Counted from the first letter of the stretch, positions 17,052 through 25,624 are shown. The stretch: 64,000 nucleotides of DNA from CAZEMR01 sp964513465 (GCA_964513465.1 CAZEMR010000006.1:13799-77798); one strand, 5' to 3'. Numbers and translations are program-made. The notes: generated from the sequence alone by a model not told the origin.

Positions 17052-18047
17052 ATGGCAATGAAAATAGCAATAAACGGATTCGGACGCATTGGCAGACTGG
17101 TATTTCGCGAAGCTTTCGCACGCAGGGACAAATTCGAATTTGCCGGGATTAACGATCTGATGGCCCCCGCAACTCTGGCCCATCTTCTGAAATATGATTC
17201 GGTTCATGGAAAATTCAACCACGAAATCGCAGCCGGCGATAATTCAATCACTGTCGACGGCATCGAAATCCCCATTTCCGCCGAAAAACAAATTGAAAAC
17301 CTGAAATGGAACGCCGATGTAGTTCTCGAATCGACCGGTGTGTTCCGCACCCGCGAGCCGCTCGAAAAGCATCTGGCCAACGGCGCACGCAAGGTGGTGC
17401 TCTCGGCCCCGGCCAAAGAAACGCTCGACGCAACCGTCGTGCTCGGAGTCAACGACCACATCCTGACCGGCAAAGAGAAGCTGATCTCGAACGCGTCGTG
17501 CACAACTAACTGCCTGGCTCCCATGGTCAAAGTGCTCGACGACAATTTCGGCGTCGAAAAGGGCCAGATGGTCACAGTTCATGCATACACCAACGACCAG
17601 CGCATACTCGATCTGCCGCACAAGGATCTTCGCCGCGCTCGCGCAGCCGCCGTCAACTCGATACCCACCACCACCGGCGCCGCCAAGGCAGTCGGGCTGG
17701 TGCTCCCCGAGCTTAAGGGCAAGCTGCAGGGCTACGCCATCCGCGTTCCCGTGCCGGACGGCTCGATCACCGACTTCTCGGCGCAGCTCCGCAAACCGGC
17801 CACCGCCGAAGAGATCAACGCCGCAATGAAGTCCGCAGCAGAAGGCCCGATGAAGGGCATCATACAGTACAGCGAGGAACCGCTCGTATCGTCGGATATC
17901 GTGGGCAACCGCTATTCCTGCATTTTCGATTCACCGCTGACAATGGCCGACGGCAACTTCATCAAGGTAGTCGGCTGGTACGACAACGAATTCGGTTATT
18001 CCTGCCGCATCGTCGATCTGCTCGAAAAGCTGGGCGGAATGCTCTGA
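17052..18047 (+). CDS. gap: Glyceraldehyde-3-phosphate dehydrogenase, type I
   Basis: 331 residues from the ATG at 17052 (MAMKIAINGFGRIGR); the frame is open 9 codons further up but the Rossmann motif NGFGRIGR must be near the N terminus. The catalytic cysteine lies in SNASCTTNCLAP (about residue 150), and the phosphate-site region includes HAYTNDQRILDLPHKDLRRAR and NSIPTTTGAAKA. The C terminus WYDNEFGYSCRIVDLL is standard. It makes 1,3-bisphosphoglycerate and NADH, the substrate for the pgk product just upstream. The 120-base gap to pgk and a strong terminator after it fit a pgk-gap unit, possibly with an extra promoter in the AT-rich gap. Confidence 0.97.
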   Translation: MAMKIAINGFGRIGRLVFREAFARRDKFEFAGINDLMAPATLAHLLKYDSVHGKFNHEIAAGDNSITVDGIEIPISAEKQIENLKWNADVVLESTGVFRTREPLEKHLANGARKVVLSAPAKETLDATVVLGVNDHILTGKEKLISNASCTTNCLAPMVKVLDDNFGVEKGQMVTVHAYTNDQRILDLPHKDLRRARAAAVNSIPTTTGAAKAVGLVLPELKGKLQGYAIRVPVPDGSITDFSAQLRKPATAEEINAAMKSAAEGPMKGIIQYSEEPLVSSDIVGNRYSCIFDSPLTMADGNFIKVVGWYDNEFGYSCRIVDLLEKLGGML

Positions 18048-18078
18048 TAATTCGTAAATTTATATATATAAATAAATT

Positions 18079-18107
18079 GCCCTGGCTGATCGCCGGGGCT
18101 TTTTTAT
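18079..18107 (+). terminator. Terminator after gap
   Basis: Stem GCCCTGGC (18079-18086) with GCCGGGGC (18092-18099, one G-T pair), loop of five, then a run of six T. Confidence 0.9.
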
Positions 18108-18160
18108 TTGACGGGCTTTGGATTTTAGCCATTGGATTTTGGATTGAGACTGCTTCACTT

Positions 18161-18256
18161 CGCTTGCAGTGGCACTACGCAAGCGGGCCTTCAATGATTG
18201 GCAGAGGGCTGAAGCCATCTGTTGCGATTCGAGAAGGGCTAACCTCTCGCAGCAAC
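18161..18256. other. Structured non-coding stretch (three adjacent inverted repeats)
   Basis: The 291-base gap between gap and the next gene holds three successive hairpins. They are CGCTTGC (18161-18167) with GCAAGCG (18179-18185); CTTCA (18189-18193) with TGAAG (18210-18214); and GTTGC (18221-18225) with GCAAC (18252-18256), the last enclosing a second stem of seven pairs (18230-18237 with 18243-18249, one bulge). GC content is clearly above other spacers and no frame is convincing. It could be a small structured RNA or a degraded mobile palindrome. The strand cannot be decided. Confidence 0.4.
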
Positions 18257-18274
18257 GAGATTAAGTCCGTTAGC

Positions 18275-18306
18275 AAAAAAGGCAGTCCCGCCGGGGCTGC
18301 CCTTTT
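18275..18306 (-). terminator. Terminator after the 217-residue hypothetical gene
   Basis: Stem GGCAGTCCC (18281-18289) with GGGGCTGCC (18293-18301), one G-T pair, loop GCC, with a run of six T on the minus strand. The plus-strand side has a shorter T run. Confidence 0.8.
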
Positions 18307-18338
18307 GAAATGTCATATATTAAATAATTGTCCCGAAA

Positions 18339-18992
18339 TTACTCGTCGGCGGCCGGGGGCTTCTCCTGGTCGTCCTCGTTGCGTATGGCCAGCAGGTTCA
18401 TCGTCTGATAAATGCCTTTGGGCAGCTCCGGCGCGGGGTTGACTTCCTTGCAGCTTCGTATTTCTATCGAATCCCTTACCTCGAGCCGCTCGTATTCGCG
18501 GATAATGCCGAGGGCTTCCTCGCAGCTTTCGGCCACCACGGCGTAAAATGTGATAAAGTCCTCCATTTGTATTCCGCCGTCGGGAGCAGCATAGGGGCAC
18601 TTGCCGCCTGCGTCGATTTTGAAATACTTCGCATCGGGAGAGTATTCGCCCTTTGCTTCGCGCAGCAACCACATTATGCCTTTGTTCATGCGGTCGAACT
18701 CGGCGGCTGTGCGCACCAGCGGCAGCACTTTTTCGCGGGCTTCGGTGGTTTCCCATATCGCAGTGGCGATTATCAGATATATTTCGGCGATGTCCTTATC
18801 GCCCTGACCGGAGGGCTCTTTAGGGAGTTTTTCGATTTCCGCAAGGCCATGCTCAATTAAAAGGTCTTTCTTGCCAGCTTTCCATAATCTTTTCAGCTCG
18901 GTAAGCAATGTTTTTTTGCGCTGGATTATTTCCTGCGAATATTCCTTAAAAATCTCTCTGCCTTTGTATTTGGGATTATTTTTCTCAGCCAA
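18339..18992 (-). CDS. Hypothetical soluble protein, 217 residues, TTG start
   Basis: I do not recognise this protein. It has no signal peptide or membrane segment. The first 75 residues are charged and helical (GREIFKEYSQEIIQRKKTLLTELKRLWK), followed by a helical region and a mixed C-terminal part with a Pro/Glu/Asp-rich tail. Cysteines are few and do not form a metal motif. The start is a TTG at 18992 with AGGA 7 bases upstream; there is no suitable ATG near it. It ends at a terminator and starts about 60 bases from the SPOR-domain genes, which run in the same direction and might share its transcript. Confidence 0.6.
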   Translation of the reverse strand: MAEKNNPKYKGREIFKEYSQEIIQRKKTLLTELKRLWKAGKKDLLIEHGLAEIEKLPKEPSGQGDKDIAEIYLIIATAIWETTEAREKVLPLVRTAAEFDRMNKGIMWLLREAKGEYSPDAKYFKIDAGGKCPYAAPDGGIQMEDFITFYAVVAESCEEALGIIREYERLEVRDSIEIRSCKEVNPAPELPKGIYQTMNLLAIRNEDDQEKPPAADE

Positions 18993-19054
18993 TGGTAATT
19001 CCTGCTCAAGTATTAATAAAAATGCGTAATAATCAAAACGGCAAGCCGCTACGA

Positions 19055-19360
19055 TTATTTTTCGTATAGCATCAGCTCGCAGTCGCAGATCAGCTCTACA
19101 AGCGGCTTCGATTTCAACGCTTCCTCGCGGGTGGAGTAGCTGCCCACTACCACAGCAAACATCTTTCGTCCGTCGATCCGTTTCTCATAGATATTTACTA
19201 CCAGCCGTTTTTGGCGGAGCTTGTTTTTTTCGCTGACCGCATTCGCGCGCTCGGCGTAAACGCCGGTCTGCCAGCCGTAGTTGTCCGGATCGGCTGCTAT
19301 ACTGCAGGCAGGCAGCGCGAGCATTATCAGCGCCGCTGTCATTATAATTAAATATTTCAT
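19055..19360 (-). CDS. Small SPOR-domain lipoprotein or exported protein
   Basis: 101 residues. The N terminus is a signal peptide with a lipobox-like site (LALPAC at about residues 14-19), suggesting lipid attachment. The rest is one SPOR domain: WQTGVYAERANAVSEKNKL, then KMFAVVVGSYSTREEA. SPOR domains bind denuded peptidoglycan glycan strands at division sites. It lies 12 bases after a larger SPOR protein whose C-terminal domain is closely similar, so the pair probably arose by duplication and is co-transcribed. Confidence 0.75.
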   Translation of the reverse strand: MKYLIIMTAALIMLALPACSIAADPDNYGWQTGVYAERANAVSEKNKLRQKRLVVNIYEKRIDGRKMFAVVVGSYSTREEALKSKPLVELICDCELMLYEK

Positions 19361-19372
19361 TCGCTCTCAGGA

Positions 19373-20200
19373 TTATTTCGGAAAAATAATCGGATTGCAT
19401 CCGCACTGCTGCTTTACGATCTTCTTGTTCGCGTGGGCCGATTCGAGGGTCGAATAATTGCCGATTACCACGGCATACATGATTTCGCCGTCGACCTCTT
19501 TTTCGCGTACTTCGGTATACATGCGCTGCCGCAGGTATTTTTTCATCTCTTGGGTGGCGGCGTCGCGGCTGGAATAAATCCCCACCTGCAGCCCGTACGA
19601 CTCAGCTTCGGCGATTTCCTCGCGAACCGGCTCGGCCTCCTCGGGCACCGGCATTGTATCGTTGCGCGGTTCGGGTTCGCTCATGGTCTCGGGTTCGGGC
19701 AATTCCTCGGGAGTGGGCACTGTACCAGCGGGGCGGCTTTCTGCCACAACCGGCGGAGTAAACGCTTTGCCCTTGCCGCTGCGAGCCAGCCCGATAGCCG
19801 AGCGCACCACATCAGTCGCCGGCGCAAGATATTCCGACGATGGATATTTCGCGCGGAACTCCTCGAGTTCGGATTTTGCGGTGGTGGTATCCCCCGCTAC
19901 TGCGTGGAACTGTACGATTCGCCACATAGCGTCGTCGGCCCACTGGCTTTCGGGATGGTTGCGGACTATCTTTTCGTATTTTTCCATTGCGAGGAGTGCG
20001 TCCTCGATCACAACGCCGAGCAGCAGAGTAACGCCCGGATCGTCGGGATATTTAGCCAGCAGATCGGGAAGCTGGTTCTTGACGGTGGCAATATCGCCGC
20101 GTGCTACCATCTTCAGGTATTGGCGCACCTGGTCGTCCTGCGCGTTAGAAGCGGCAGAAAATAAAATAATTAAAGCAAAGAGAGCTATAAAAGATCTCAT
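19373..20200 (-). CDS. Exported protein with TPR-like repeats and C-terminal SPOR domain
   Basis: 275 residues. The signal peptide is residues 1-20 (MRSFIALFALIILFSAASNA). Residues 25-135 form TPR-like helices of the YbgF/BamD kind (AKYPDDPGVTLLLGV, EKIVRNHPESQWADDAMWRI, EEFRAKYPSSEYL). A long Pro/Glu-rich linker (about residues 145-195) follows, then a SPOR domain (YGLQVGIYSSRDAATQEM, ending in MYAVVIGNYSTLESA). It is expected to bind peptidoglycan from the periplasm; the TPR part may bind partner proteins. It forms a two-gene unit with the smaller SPOR protein. Confidence 0.8.
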   Translation of the reverse strand: MRSFIALFALIILFSAASNAQDDQVRQYLKMVARGDIATVKNQLPDLLAKYPDDPGVTLLLGVVIEDALLAMEKYEKIVRNHPESQWADDAMWRIVQFHAVAGDTTTAKSELEEFRAKYPSSEYLAPATDVVRSAIGLARSGKGKAFTPPVVAESRPAGTVPTPEELPEPETMSEPEPRNDTMPVPEEAEPVREEIAEAESYGLQVGIYSSRDAATQEMKKYLRQRMYTEVREKEVDGEIMYAVVIGNYSTLESAHANKKIVKQQCGCNPIIFPK

Positions 20201-20474
20201 TTTGTTTATCCCCCCGGATTATCTTTATAAAATGATTTGCGTGATGAAAAAACAGCATTTGTATAATCATTAAAAATATGAAATAATTATGAAAAATTAA
20301 ATAAACTTTTCAAAAAAATTTGGCCTTGCCGGCATTCCTCTACCTTTATCTAATTTTATAATATATAATGAATTATATATATTGATCGGTAAAATTTAGC
20401 CGCAGAAATAAAAATATCCTTCCGATCAGGAACGTTATTATTAATATCTTAACCTCGCTTCTTCCGAATTTTTG
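20201..20474. other. AT-rich divergent spacer before murG
   Basis: Apart from the murG promoter element at its right end, this spacer shows only AT-rich sequence and scattered TATA-type tracts. I see no RNA gene or credible short frame. Confidence 0.5.
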
Positions 20475-20482
20475 TAAATTTG
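20475..20482 (+). promoter_or_regulatory. Candidate -7 element of the murG promoter
   Basis: TAAATTTG, 27 bases before the murG ATG, which would give a leader of about 20 bases without a Shine-Dalgarno sequence. Confidence 0.4.
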
Positions 20483-20509
20483 AATTTTTATTAATAATCT
20501 TTTTGCAAA

Positions 20510-21628
20510 ATGAAACCCAAAGAACCCATACATATACTCGTCGCCGCCGGCGGCACCGGGGGCCATCTTTTCCCTGCGCTCGCGGTAGCCGAGGAGCTCG
20601 AACGAATGGCGCCCGGCGAAATCAAAATCTCGTTCGTGGGCAATCCCGACCGAATCGAATCGGAGATTATCCCCGCCAAAGGCTATGATTTTTATACGAT
20701 AAATCTGCGCGGACTCAATAAGCTGCTATCGCTGAAGACACTTATGCTGCCCGTTAAGATTTTCGCTGCCACCATGAAATGCCGCAAAATTATTCGCAAT
20801 TATTCGGTCGATGCAGTGCTATGCACCGGCGCATATCTGAGCTATCCTCCCGGGGCGGCCGCCCATCAGGAGCGCAAACCGCTTATACTGATGGAATCAA
20901 ACGTCTACCCGGGCAAGGCGATCCGCCTGTTGTCCTTGCGCGCCGATATGATATTCACCGCTTTCGACGAGAGCAGGCAATACTTCGGCGGCACCACTTC
21001 GGAAAAAGTCAGGCCCTACGGCAATCCCGTGCGCGGGATGATCAGCCGTATGCCGGAGCAGCACTGGGCCCGCCGGGAATTCGGGCTCGACCCCGAGCGG
21101 CCGGTGGTACTCGTATTCGGAGGCAGCCTGGGGGCAAAAGCCATCAACGAAGCGGTGGCGGGCTCGCTTGATTCCATTGCGCGCAGCGATTTCCAGGTAA
21201 TCTGGCAGCGCGGCAAATTATTCCCCCAGCCGGCGAAGCTACCGGACAACGTCGTCTCTCGCGAATTCATCGAGGATATGGCCTCGGCATACGCAGCCGC
21301 CGATCTGGTGGTATCGCGTTCGGGTGCAACCACGGTGGCGGAGCTCTGCTCTGCGGCAAAGCCTTCTGTGCTGGTACCGCTGCCGACGGCATCGAACAAT
21401 GAGCAGGAGTCCAATGCGCGTGTGCTCGAAAACAATGGCGCAGCGATTATGGTCGATAATTCGGCTATCACAAGTCGCTTCATGCCGCTGGCAACCGAAT
21501 TACTGGCCGATCGCGAGCGGCTCGGCCATATGGCCCGGCAGGCAGGAAGCCTTGCCCGGCCCGATGCAGCACGCCGGTGCGCTGAGGATATTCTAAGACT
21601 CGTTCGCGCAAGAAAACAAATTTCCTGA
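20510..21628 (+). CDS. murG: UDP-GlcNAc:undecaprenyl-PP-MurNAc-pentapeptide GlcNAc transferase
   Basis: 372 residues, standard for MurG. It has the N-terminal lipid-binding loop AAGGTGGHLFPALAVAEEL, the second G-loop FGGSLGAKAINEA (about residue 205), and the donor-binding segment RSGATTVAELCSAAKPSVLVP followed by NNEQESNARVL. It makes lipid II from lipid I at the inner face of the membrane. Unlike in the usual dcw cluster it stands alone: the ftsI and ftsL-like genes are 1.2 kb to the right and on the opposite strand. Confidence 0.96.
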   Translation: MKPKEPIHILVAAGGTGGHLFPALAVAEELERMAPGEIKISFVGNPDRIESEIIPAKGYDFYTINLRGLNKLLSLKTLMLPVKIFAATMKCRKIIRNYSVDAVLCTGAYLSYPPGAAAHQERKPLILMESNVYPGKAIRLLSLRADMIFTAFDESRQYFGGTTSEKVRPYGNPVRGMISRMPEQHWARREFGLDPERPVVLVFGGSLGAKAINEAVAGSLDSIARSDFQVIWQRGKLFPQPAKLPDNVVSREFIEDMASAYAAADLVVSRSGATTVAELCSAAKPSVLVPLPTASNNEQESNARVLENNGAAIMVDNSAITSRFMPLATELLADRERLGHMARQAGSLARPDAARRCAEDILRLVRARKQIS

Positions 21629-21697
21629 ATTTCCTATTAATTTTTCCGAAATTTTATTATTTTCTAATGAATTAGATTAGTATTTCCGGAATTTAAA

Positions 21698-22183
21698 ATG
21701 AATACCACAATCGAAAATATTGCCGCCCGCACAAAGGAATATCATCGCCGATATGATTTCTACTGGCAATCGCTCTCGATGTATGCAATCGCGCTTTTGC
21801 TATACAGCCTGTTGCGCGGAACTGTTGTGGACGGCAACTTTTCACTGGTGCTTTATGATCCCGTGGTCATATTGCTGGCAATTTTCGTATTCGGCACCGG
21901 GATTACCCTGCTTGTGAAATTATACAAACGCGCCAGCATCATAGTCGGCCCGGACTATCTGCTGTTCCGCACCAGCTATCGCGAGCAGACATACCACGCC
22001 AGGGATATCGAGAAAATGTCGCTCCGCCGCGAACGCCTGATGAGATTCGGCGGGCGCCGCAGATTGGTGCGCATCCGAATAGCCGGACGCCGCCGCATAA
22101 TCCGCATTCGGCCGCTTTCGTTCTGGGGCGCAGCCGATCTGATGCACGACCTGGCAGAATTTAAAAAAAGAAATAATATTTAA
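21698..22183 (+). CDS. Small membrane protein with basic C-terminal domain
   Basis: 161 residues. Two membrane segments (about residues 28-42 and 52-72) follow a short cytoplasmic N terminus. Residues 75-161 form a basic, arginine-rich soluble domain (RRERLMRFGGRRRLVRIRIAG) with alternating strands and a final helix, which resembles bacterial PH-like domains, though this is only a pattern impression. The function is unknown. It begins 70 bases after murG and ends 8 bases before the next plus-strand gene, so these may be one transcript. Confidence 0.6.
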   Translation: MNTTIENIAARTKEYHRRYDFYWQSLSMYAIALLLYSLLRGTVVDGNFSLVLYDPVVILLAIFVFGTGITLLVKLYKRASIIVGPDYLLFRTSYREQTYHARDIEKMSLRRERLMRFGGRRRLVRIRIAGRRRIIRIRPLSFWGAADLMHDLAEFKKRNNI

Positions 22184-22191
22184 ATAATGAT

Positions 22192-22815
22192 ATGAAAATC
22201 CGAAAAATCGCTTATTCTCTGATAGCTTTTCCGCTTCTTTTAATCTTAATAAATTCAAATGCTTTCGGGCAGAATTTCCAGGTTAATTTTATGGTAATCG
22301 ATTCGCTGATGCGCGATAATGCACGGCTGATGGCCGGTAACATCATGGATCAGAAGGTCGACAGCTGTGTGATCGACATCCAGGATCACCCGGCCAAATG
22401 GCTGCTCCGCCGCCACCTGATCAGCGAAGCAGTAGAAAGCAATCTGAATATATATAATCAAAAATCCGAACACCCCAGGCTGCCGACGCTGGAAGCCCAG
22501 ATTCTGCATATATCCGTACGGTTCGAAAATATTCCCGAAGATGGCGGCCGCGTAAAGCGCATAATCTCGTTGATTACCACCGGGACTATTGTTTTCCCGG
22601 ATCGCAATTATGCGTTGCCTGCATATAATCACGGGCATATCGATACTCTCGCCCGCGAACGCGCCGCCGAAGCCAACGACGCGGCCTACGACTTCGCTAA
22701 AGGAAGCGTCCCCGATGCGCCGGAGACATTCTGGGATACTTATCTCGTGCCGGTAATCGTGGTGGGCAGTGCCGCAGCGACCGTTCTGCTGCTGTTCACC
22801 GTCCGTTCGAAATAA
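22192..22815 (+). CDS. Exported hypothetical protein with C-terminal membrane anchor
   Basis: 207 residues, not recognised. Signal peptide at residues 1-26 (ending NSNAFGQ) and a C-terminal membrane segment (about residues 182-202, VPVIVVGSAAATVLLLFTV) with a short basic tail, so most of the chain lies in the periplasm. The middle has mixed strands and helices without a catalytic motif. It follows the preceding membrane protein by 8 bases, which suggests co-transcription. Its stop codon touches the end of the converging ftsI gene with no base between them. Confidence 0.6.
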   Translation: MKIRKIAYSLIAFPLLLILINSNAFGQNFQVNFMVIDSLMRDNARLMAGNIMDQKVDSCVIDIQDHPAKWLLRRHLISEAVESNLNIYNQKSEHPRLPTLEAQILHISVRFENIPEDGGRVKRIISLITTGTIVFPDRNYALPAYNHGHIDTLARERAAEANDAAYDFAKGSVPDAPETFWDTYLVPVIVVGSAAATVLLLFTVRSK

Positions 22816-24927
22816 TCATTTGCAGCGCAGGCGGCATACCGGCCGTCCCGAGCGCTCTATCCAGCCCGAACTATGCACATAACCCGAACCGATGATGTCC
22901 GCTTCGATGCCTGCGCGGTGAAGCAGCGCAACTGCCCGCCTGACCGGAAGTCCAACGGGATCGAAATTCGCTTTGAGAGAATCGATATTCGTATAATTCC
23001 ATTTCGAGAGCGTAACCATAACCTCGCTGCCGGTGGGTACGAGGATTCCCGCCGCGGGATTCTGGGCTGAAACATACGCCCCGGCGCCTTCGGATTCGTA
23101 ATCAAGTCCTGACAGCTCGAGCGTTGATTCTGCATCGGCGGGTGTCATTCCGCGGACGTTCGGCGCGAACACCGAATCGGGCGCGGAATATTCGGCATCG
23201 GAGTCGGCATATATATATTTCTCGAATGCATTCATAGTCCGCGCGGCGATATTGCGAAACACCGGCGCGGCCGCGGCTCCGCCATAGTAATTGCCCTTGG
23301 GCCGGTCAATAATTATAAACAGCGCCAATTGCGGATCATCCGCCGGGAAAAAACCCGCAAACGAGGCGTTATAATCCCGTTTGGAATATACTCCGCCGAC
23401 GTATTGCTGGGAAGTACCGGTTTTGCCTGCGATCCGTATGCCTTCGATCCGCGCATTTCGGCCGGTGCCGCTGTCGACCACTCCGGTGAGCAGCGCCGCA
23501 AGCGTATCCGCTGTGCGTGGCGAGATCACGCGTCGGATTTTCTCTGGGCGAAATTCCCTGAGCTCACTGCCTGATGGGGTATTTATATTACGTACAAGCA
23601 TTGGCCGCATCATTTCTCCATGATTGGCCACAGTAGAGTAAGCATTGGCTAACTGAAGCGGGGTGGCCGATATGCCATATCCGAAACCGACAAATCGCTT
23701 CATGGTCGAGGTCAGCTCGTCGGGCTTGAGAATTTTGCCTGAAACCTCGCCGGGAAGTTCGATATCCAGGGCGATCCCGAATCCGAAATCCCTTATATAT
23801 TTATATAGCAGATTATCGGGAATCTTTGTTGCAATTTTCGAGAAAATAATATTGCTCGAATGCTCGACCGCTTCTCGGAATGTGGCCTGGTCCAGCGGGT
23901 GGCTGTCGTCGATCGTAACGCGCCCGACGCGCAGGCGGCCCTTGTGGCCATCGAATACCATATCGGGGGTGACGACGTTTTCCTCGAGTGCGGCGGCTGC
24001 GGTAATCAGCTTAAATGTCGATCCCGGCTCGAGCAGATCAGTCACCGCCTGGTTGCGCAGCGAGGATTCGCTCTCGCGGGTGATGCGGTTGGGATCGAAT
24101 CCGGGATATGACGCCATCGCCAGCACCTCGCCGGTGGCGGGGTGAAGCACAATCGCGGTGCCCGACTCCGCGCGCGAGCTGAGTACGCCCTGGCGGAGTT
24201 CGTATTCGAGAATGGACTGCAAATCGATATCTATCGTAAGTCGCAGCGAATTGCCGTCGACCGGCGGCGCCAGCGGCAGATCGGCTGCGGGCTGCTTGCG
24301 GCCCAGCGCATCGCGCCGCATAATCATATATCCGGCCGAACCGCGCAACAGCGAATCCCAGCGAAGCTCGATGCCGCTTATTCCGCGGTTGTCGATATCG
24401 GTCGCTCCGATAAGCTGGGCGCCGATCCGCCCGTATGGATAAATTCTTTTGGGTTCCGGAATTATAATCAGCCCGGGGTCGTTAAGTTTTGTCAGAGCCT
24501 CTGCGCGTCCGGGCATAATCCCGCGCTTGATCCAGAGAAACGAGCGGGTGGTCGATTCAATACGGCCGAGCACATCGAATTTGTCCATGCCGGTGGCGCG
24601 CGCGATTGCAGCGGCGACTTTTTCCTTATTTTTCAGCATTTTAGGATCGACCGCAACCGAAACGCTGCGAATGGTAGCGGCGAGCAGGCGTCCCTTACGG
24701 TCGTGGATGGCGCCTCTTTCGGCGCGGAGCACTACTTTAGATTCGTGCTGGCGGCGTGCCAGCTCGGAATATTTTTCCGCATTGACCACCTGTATTATAA
24801 ACAGGCGGAAAATAATCAGCAGAAATCCGACATTGATGAGCGCCATCATGAGCCAGAATTTCCAGAATTTCTTTCTGCGCAGGGGATTATTACCTTCGCC
24901 CATCGGGATGTTTCGAAAATCGTCCAT
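22816..24927 (-). CDS. ftsI: Penicillin-binding protein 2/FtsI-type transpeptidase with PASTA domain
   Basis: 703 residues. A cytoplasmic N terminus and one membrane segment (about residues 22-46) precede the dimerisation domain and the transpeptidase domain. Active-site motifs are EPGSTFKLI (SxxK, about residue 303), SSNI (SxN) and AGKTGTSQ (KTG). The tail has a PASTA domain (PNVRGMTPADAESTLELSG...VMVTL) and a degenerate second one. It cross-links septal peptidoglycan. The ftsL-like gene lies upstream, as in the usual mraW-ftsL-ftsI order, but mraZ, mraW and the mur genes are absent. The PASTA tail makes it resemble the Spo/Chlorobi-type enzyme more than the proteobacterial FtsI. Confidence 0.92.
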   Translation of the reverse strand: MDDFRNIPMGEGNNPLRRKKFWKFWLMMALINVGFLLIIFRLFIIQVVNAEKYSELARRQHESKVVLRAERGAIHDRKGRLLAATIRSVSVAVDPKMLKNKEKVAAAIARATGMDKFDVLGRIESTTRSFLWIKRGIMPGRAEALTKLNDPGLIIIPEPKRIYPYGRIGAQLIGATDIDNRGISGIELRWDSLLRGSAGYMIMRRDALGRKQPAADLPLAPPVDGNSLRLTIDIDLQSILEYELRQGVLSSRAESGTAIVLHPATGEVLAMASYPGFDPNRITRESESSLRNQAVTDLLEPGSTFKLITAAAALEENVVTPDMVFDGHKGRLRVGRVTIDDSHPLDQATFREAVEHSSNIIFSKIATKIPDNLLYKYIRDFGFGIALDIELPGEVSGKILKPDELTSTMKRFVGFGYGISATPLQLANAYSTVANHGEMMRPMLVRNINTPSGSELREFRPEKIRRVISPRTADTLAALLTGVVDSGTGRNARIEGIRIAGKTGTSQQYVGGVYSKRDYNASFAGFFPADDPQLALFIIIDRPKGNYYGGAAAAPVFRNIAARTMNAFEKYIYADSDAEYSAPDSVFAPNVRGMTPADAESTLELSGLDYESEGAGAYVSAQNPAAGILVPTGSEVMVTLSKWNYTNIDSLKANFDPVGLPVRRAVALLHRAGIEADIIGSGYVHSSGWIERSGRPVCRLRCK

Positions 24928-24990
24928 ATATTAATTTTTATTCAAAATGAATAGAGTTCAACAATAGTAAGTAACGAAAATCGTTGCTAT

Positions 24991-25323
24991 TTACGGTAGC
25001 TTTTGGGGAGCGCTTCGCGGAACGTCGAGTCCGAGCCGTTCCCGGGCCAGGGGGACAATCCTGTCGGCAGATTCGAGTTCATTCAGCCGGCGCATAAGCT
25101 CCTGATTGCCGCTTCTGATATTGTCGCGGCTTTTTTCCAGGCGCTGAATCCGGGTGAGCAGATCGTTAACCCGCATAACATTATCCACATACAGAATGGT
25201 AACCAAAGCACTGGCCACCAGCAGGGCAAAAATAGCCCAGCGGTTCAGCTTGATCTTAGCGGACACATCATGCAGCTTTTTGGGCGGCCTGCGGCCATGT
25301 CGGTCAGTCAAAATTCCCCCCAT
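24991..25323 (-). CDS. ftsL: FtsL/DivIC-like septum protein
   Basis: 110 residues from the ATG at 25323 (MGGILTDRHG). A basic cytoplasmic tail is followed by one membrane segment (about residues 30-50, AIFALLVASALVTILYV) and a periplasmic coiled coil (IQRLEKSRDNIRSGNQELMRRLNELE) ending in ARERLGLDVP. This topology and the place directly before ftsI identify it as the FtsL-like partner that helps activate septal peptidoglycan synthesis. A TTG two codons earlier is also possible. The symbol rests mainly on position and topology, since the family is poorly conserved. Confidence 0.75.
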   Translation of the reverse strand: MGGILTDRHGRRPPKKLHDVSAKIKLNRWAIFALLVASALVTILYVDNVMRVNDLLTRIQRLEKSRDNIRSGNQELMRRLNELESADRIVPLARERLGLDVPRSAPQKLP

Positions 25324-25341
25324 GTTCAATTAACTGTTATA

Positions 25342-25349
25342 CAAATTTA
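25342..25349 (-). promoter_or_regulatory. Candidate promoter of the ftsL-ftsI unit
   Basis: Minus-strand TAAATTTG with TTTG 21 bases upstream (CAAA at 25371-25374), fitting the Bacteroidota -33/-7 pattern. The -7 element ends 18 bases before the ftsL ATG. Confidence 0.5.
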
Positions 25350-25441
25350 AATAAAATAATTTATTTGCGGCAAATTAAGCCGCCCGGAAAAATTAATATA
25401 TGTTTAATCTTGTAACCATCCGGCTTTTCGTGTGTTTTTCT

Positions 25442-25463
25442 ATTTAAATGTTTGCATTTAAAT
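25442..25463. repeat. Perfect 9-bp inverted repeat in the ftsL-rho spacer
   Basis: ATTTAAATG (25442-25450) and CATTTAAAT (25455-25463) around a TTTG spacer. It could be an operator; no adjacent regulator gene explains it. Confidence 0.6.
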
Positions 25464-25564
25464 CAAATATAATTTATTTTTGAAAAAATGCAACCAGCCG
25501 GAATTTCAAATAAACCAATTATGATCGAATAGAGATGTAGAATTATCAATAAGACAGGAAAGAA

Positions 25565-25624
25565 ATGCCGGTCGCAGCAAGGATTTTGGACGAATTGACC
25601 TTTGACTCAGCGTGGCTTTTATAA
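25565..25624 (+). CDS. Possible 19-residue leader peptide upstream of rho
   Basis: A short frame MPVAARILDELTFDSAWLL with AGGAAAG directly before its ATG, inside the long rho leader. Only the good ribosome site and position support it; such a frame can arise by chance. Confidence 0.25.
   Translation: MPVAARILDELTFDSAWLL

Noticed and set aside
24142..24954. 270-codon plus-strand frame opposite ftsI
   Set aside because: Antisense shadow of ftsI; no recognisable protein features.
25191..25199. Perfect DnaA box TTATCCACA inside the ftsL-like gene
   Set aside because: It is isolated, within a coding region and has no near-consensus neighbours; about one such hit is expected by chance in 64 kb on both strands.
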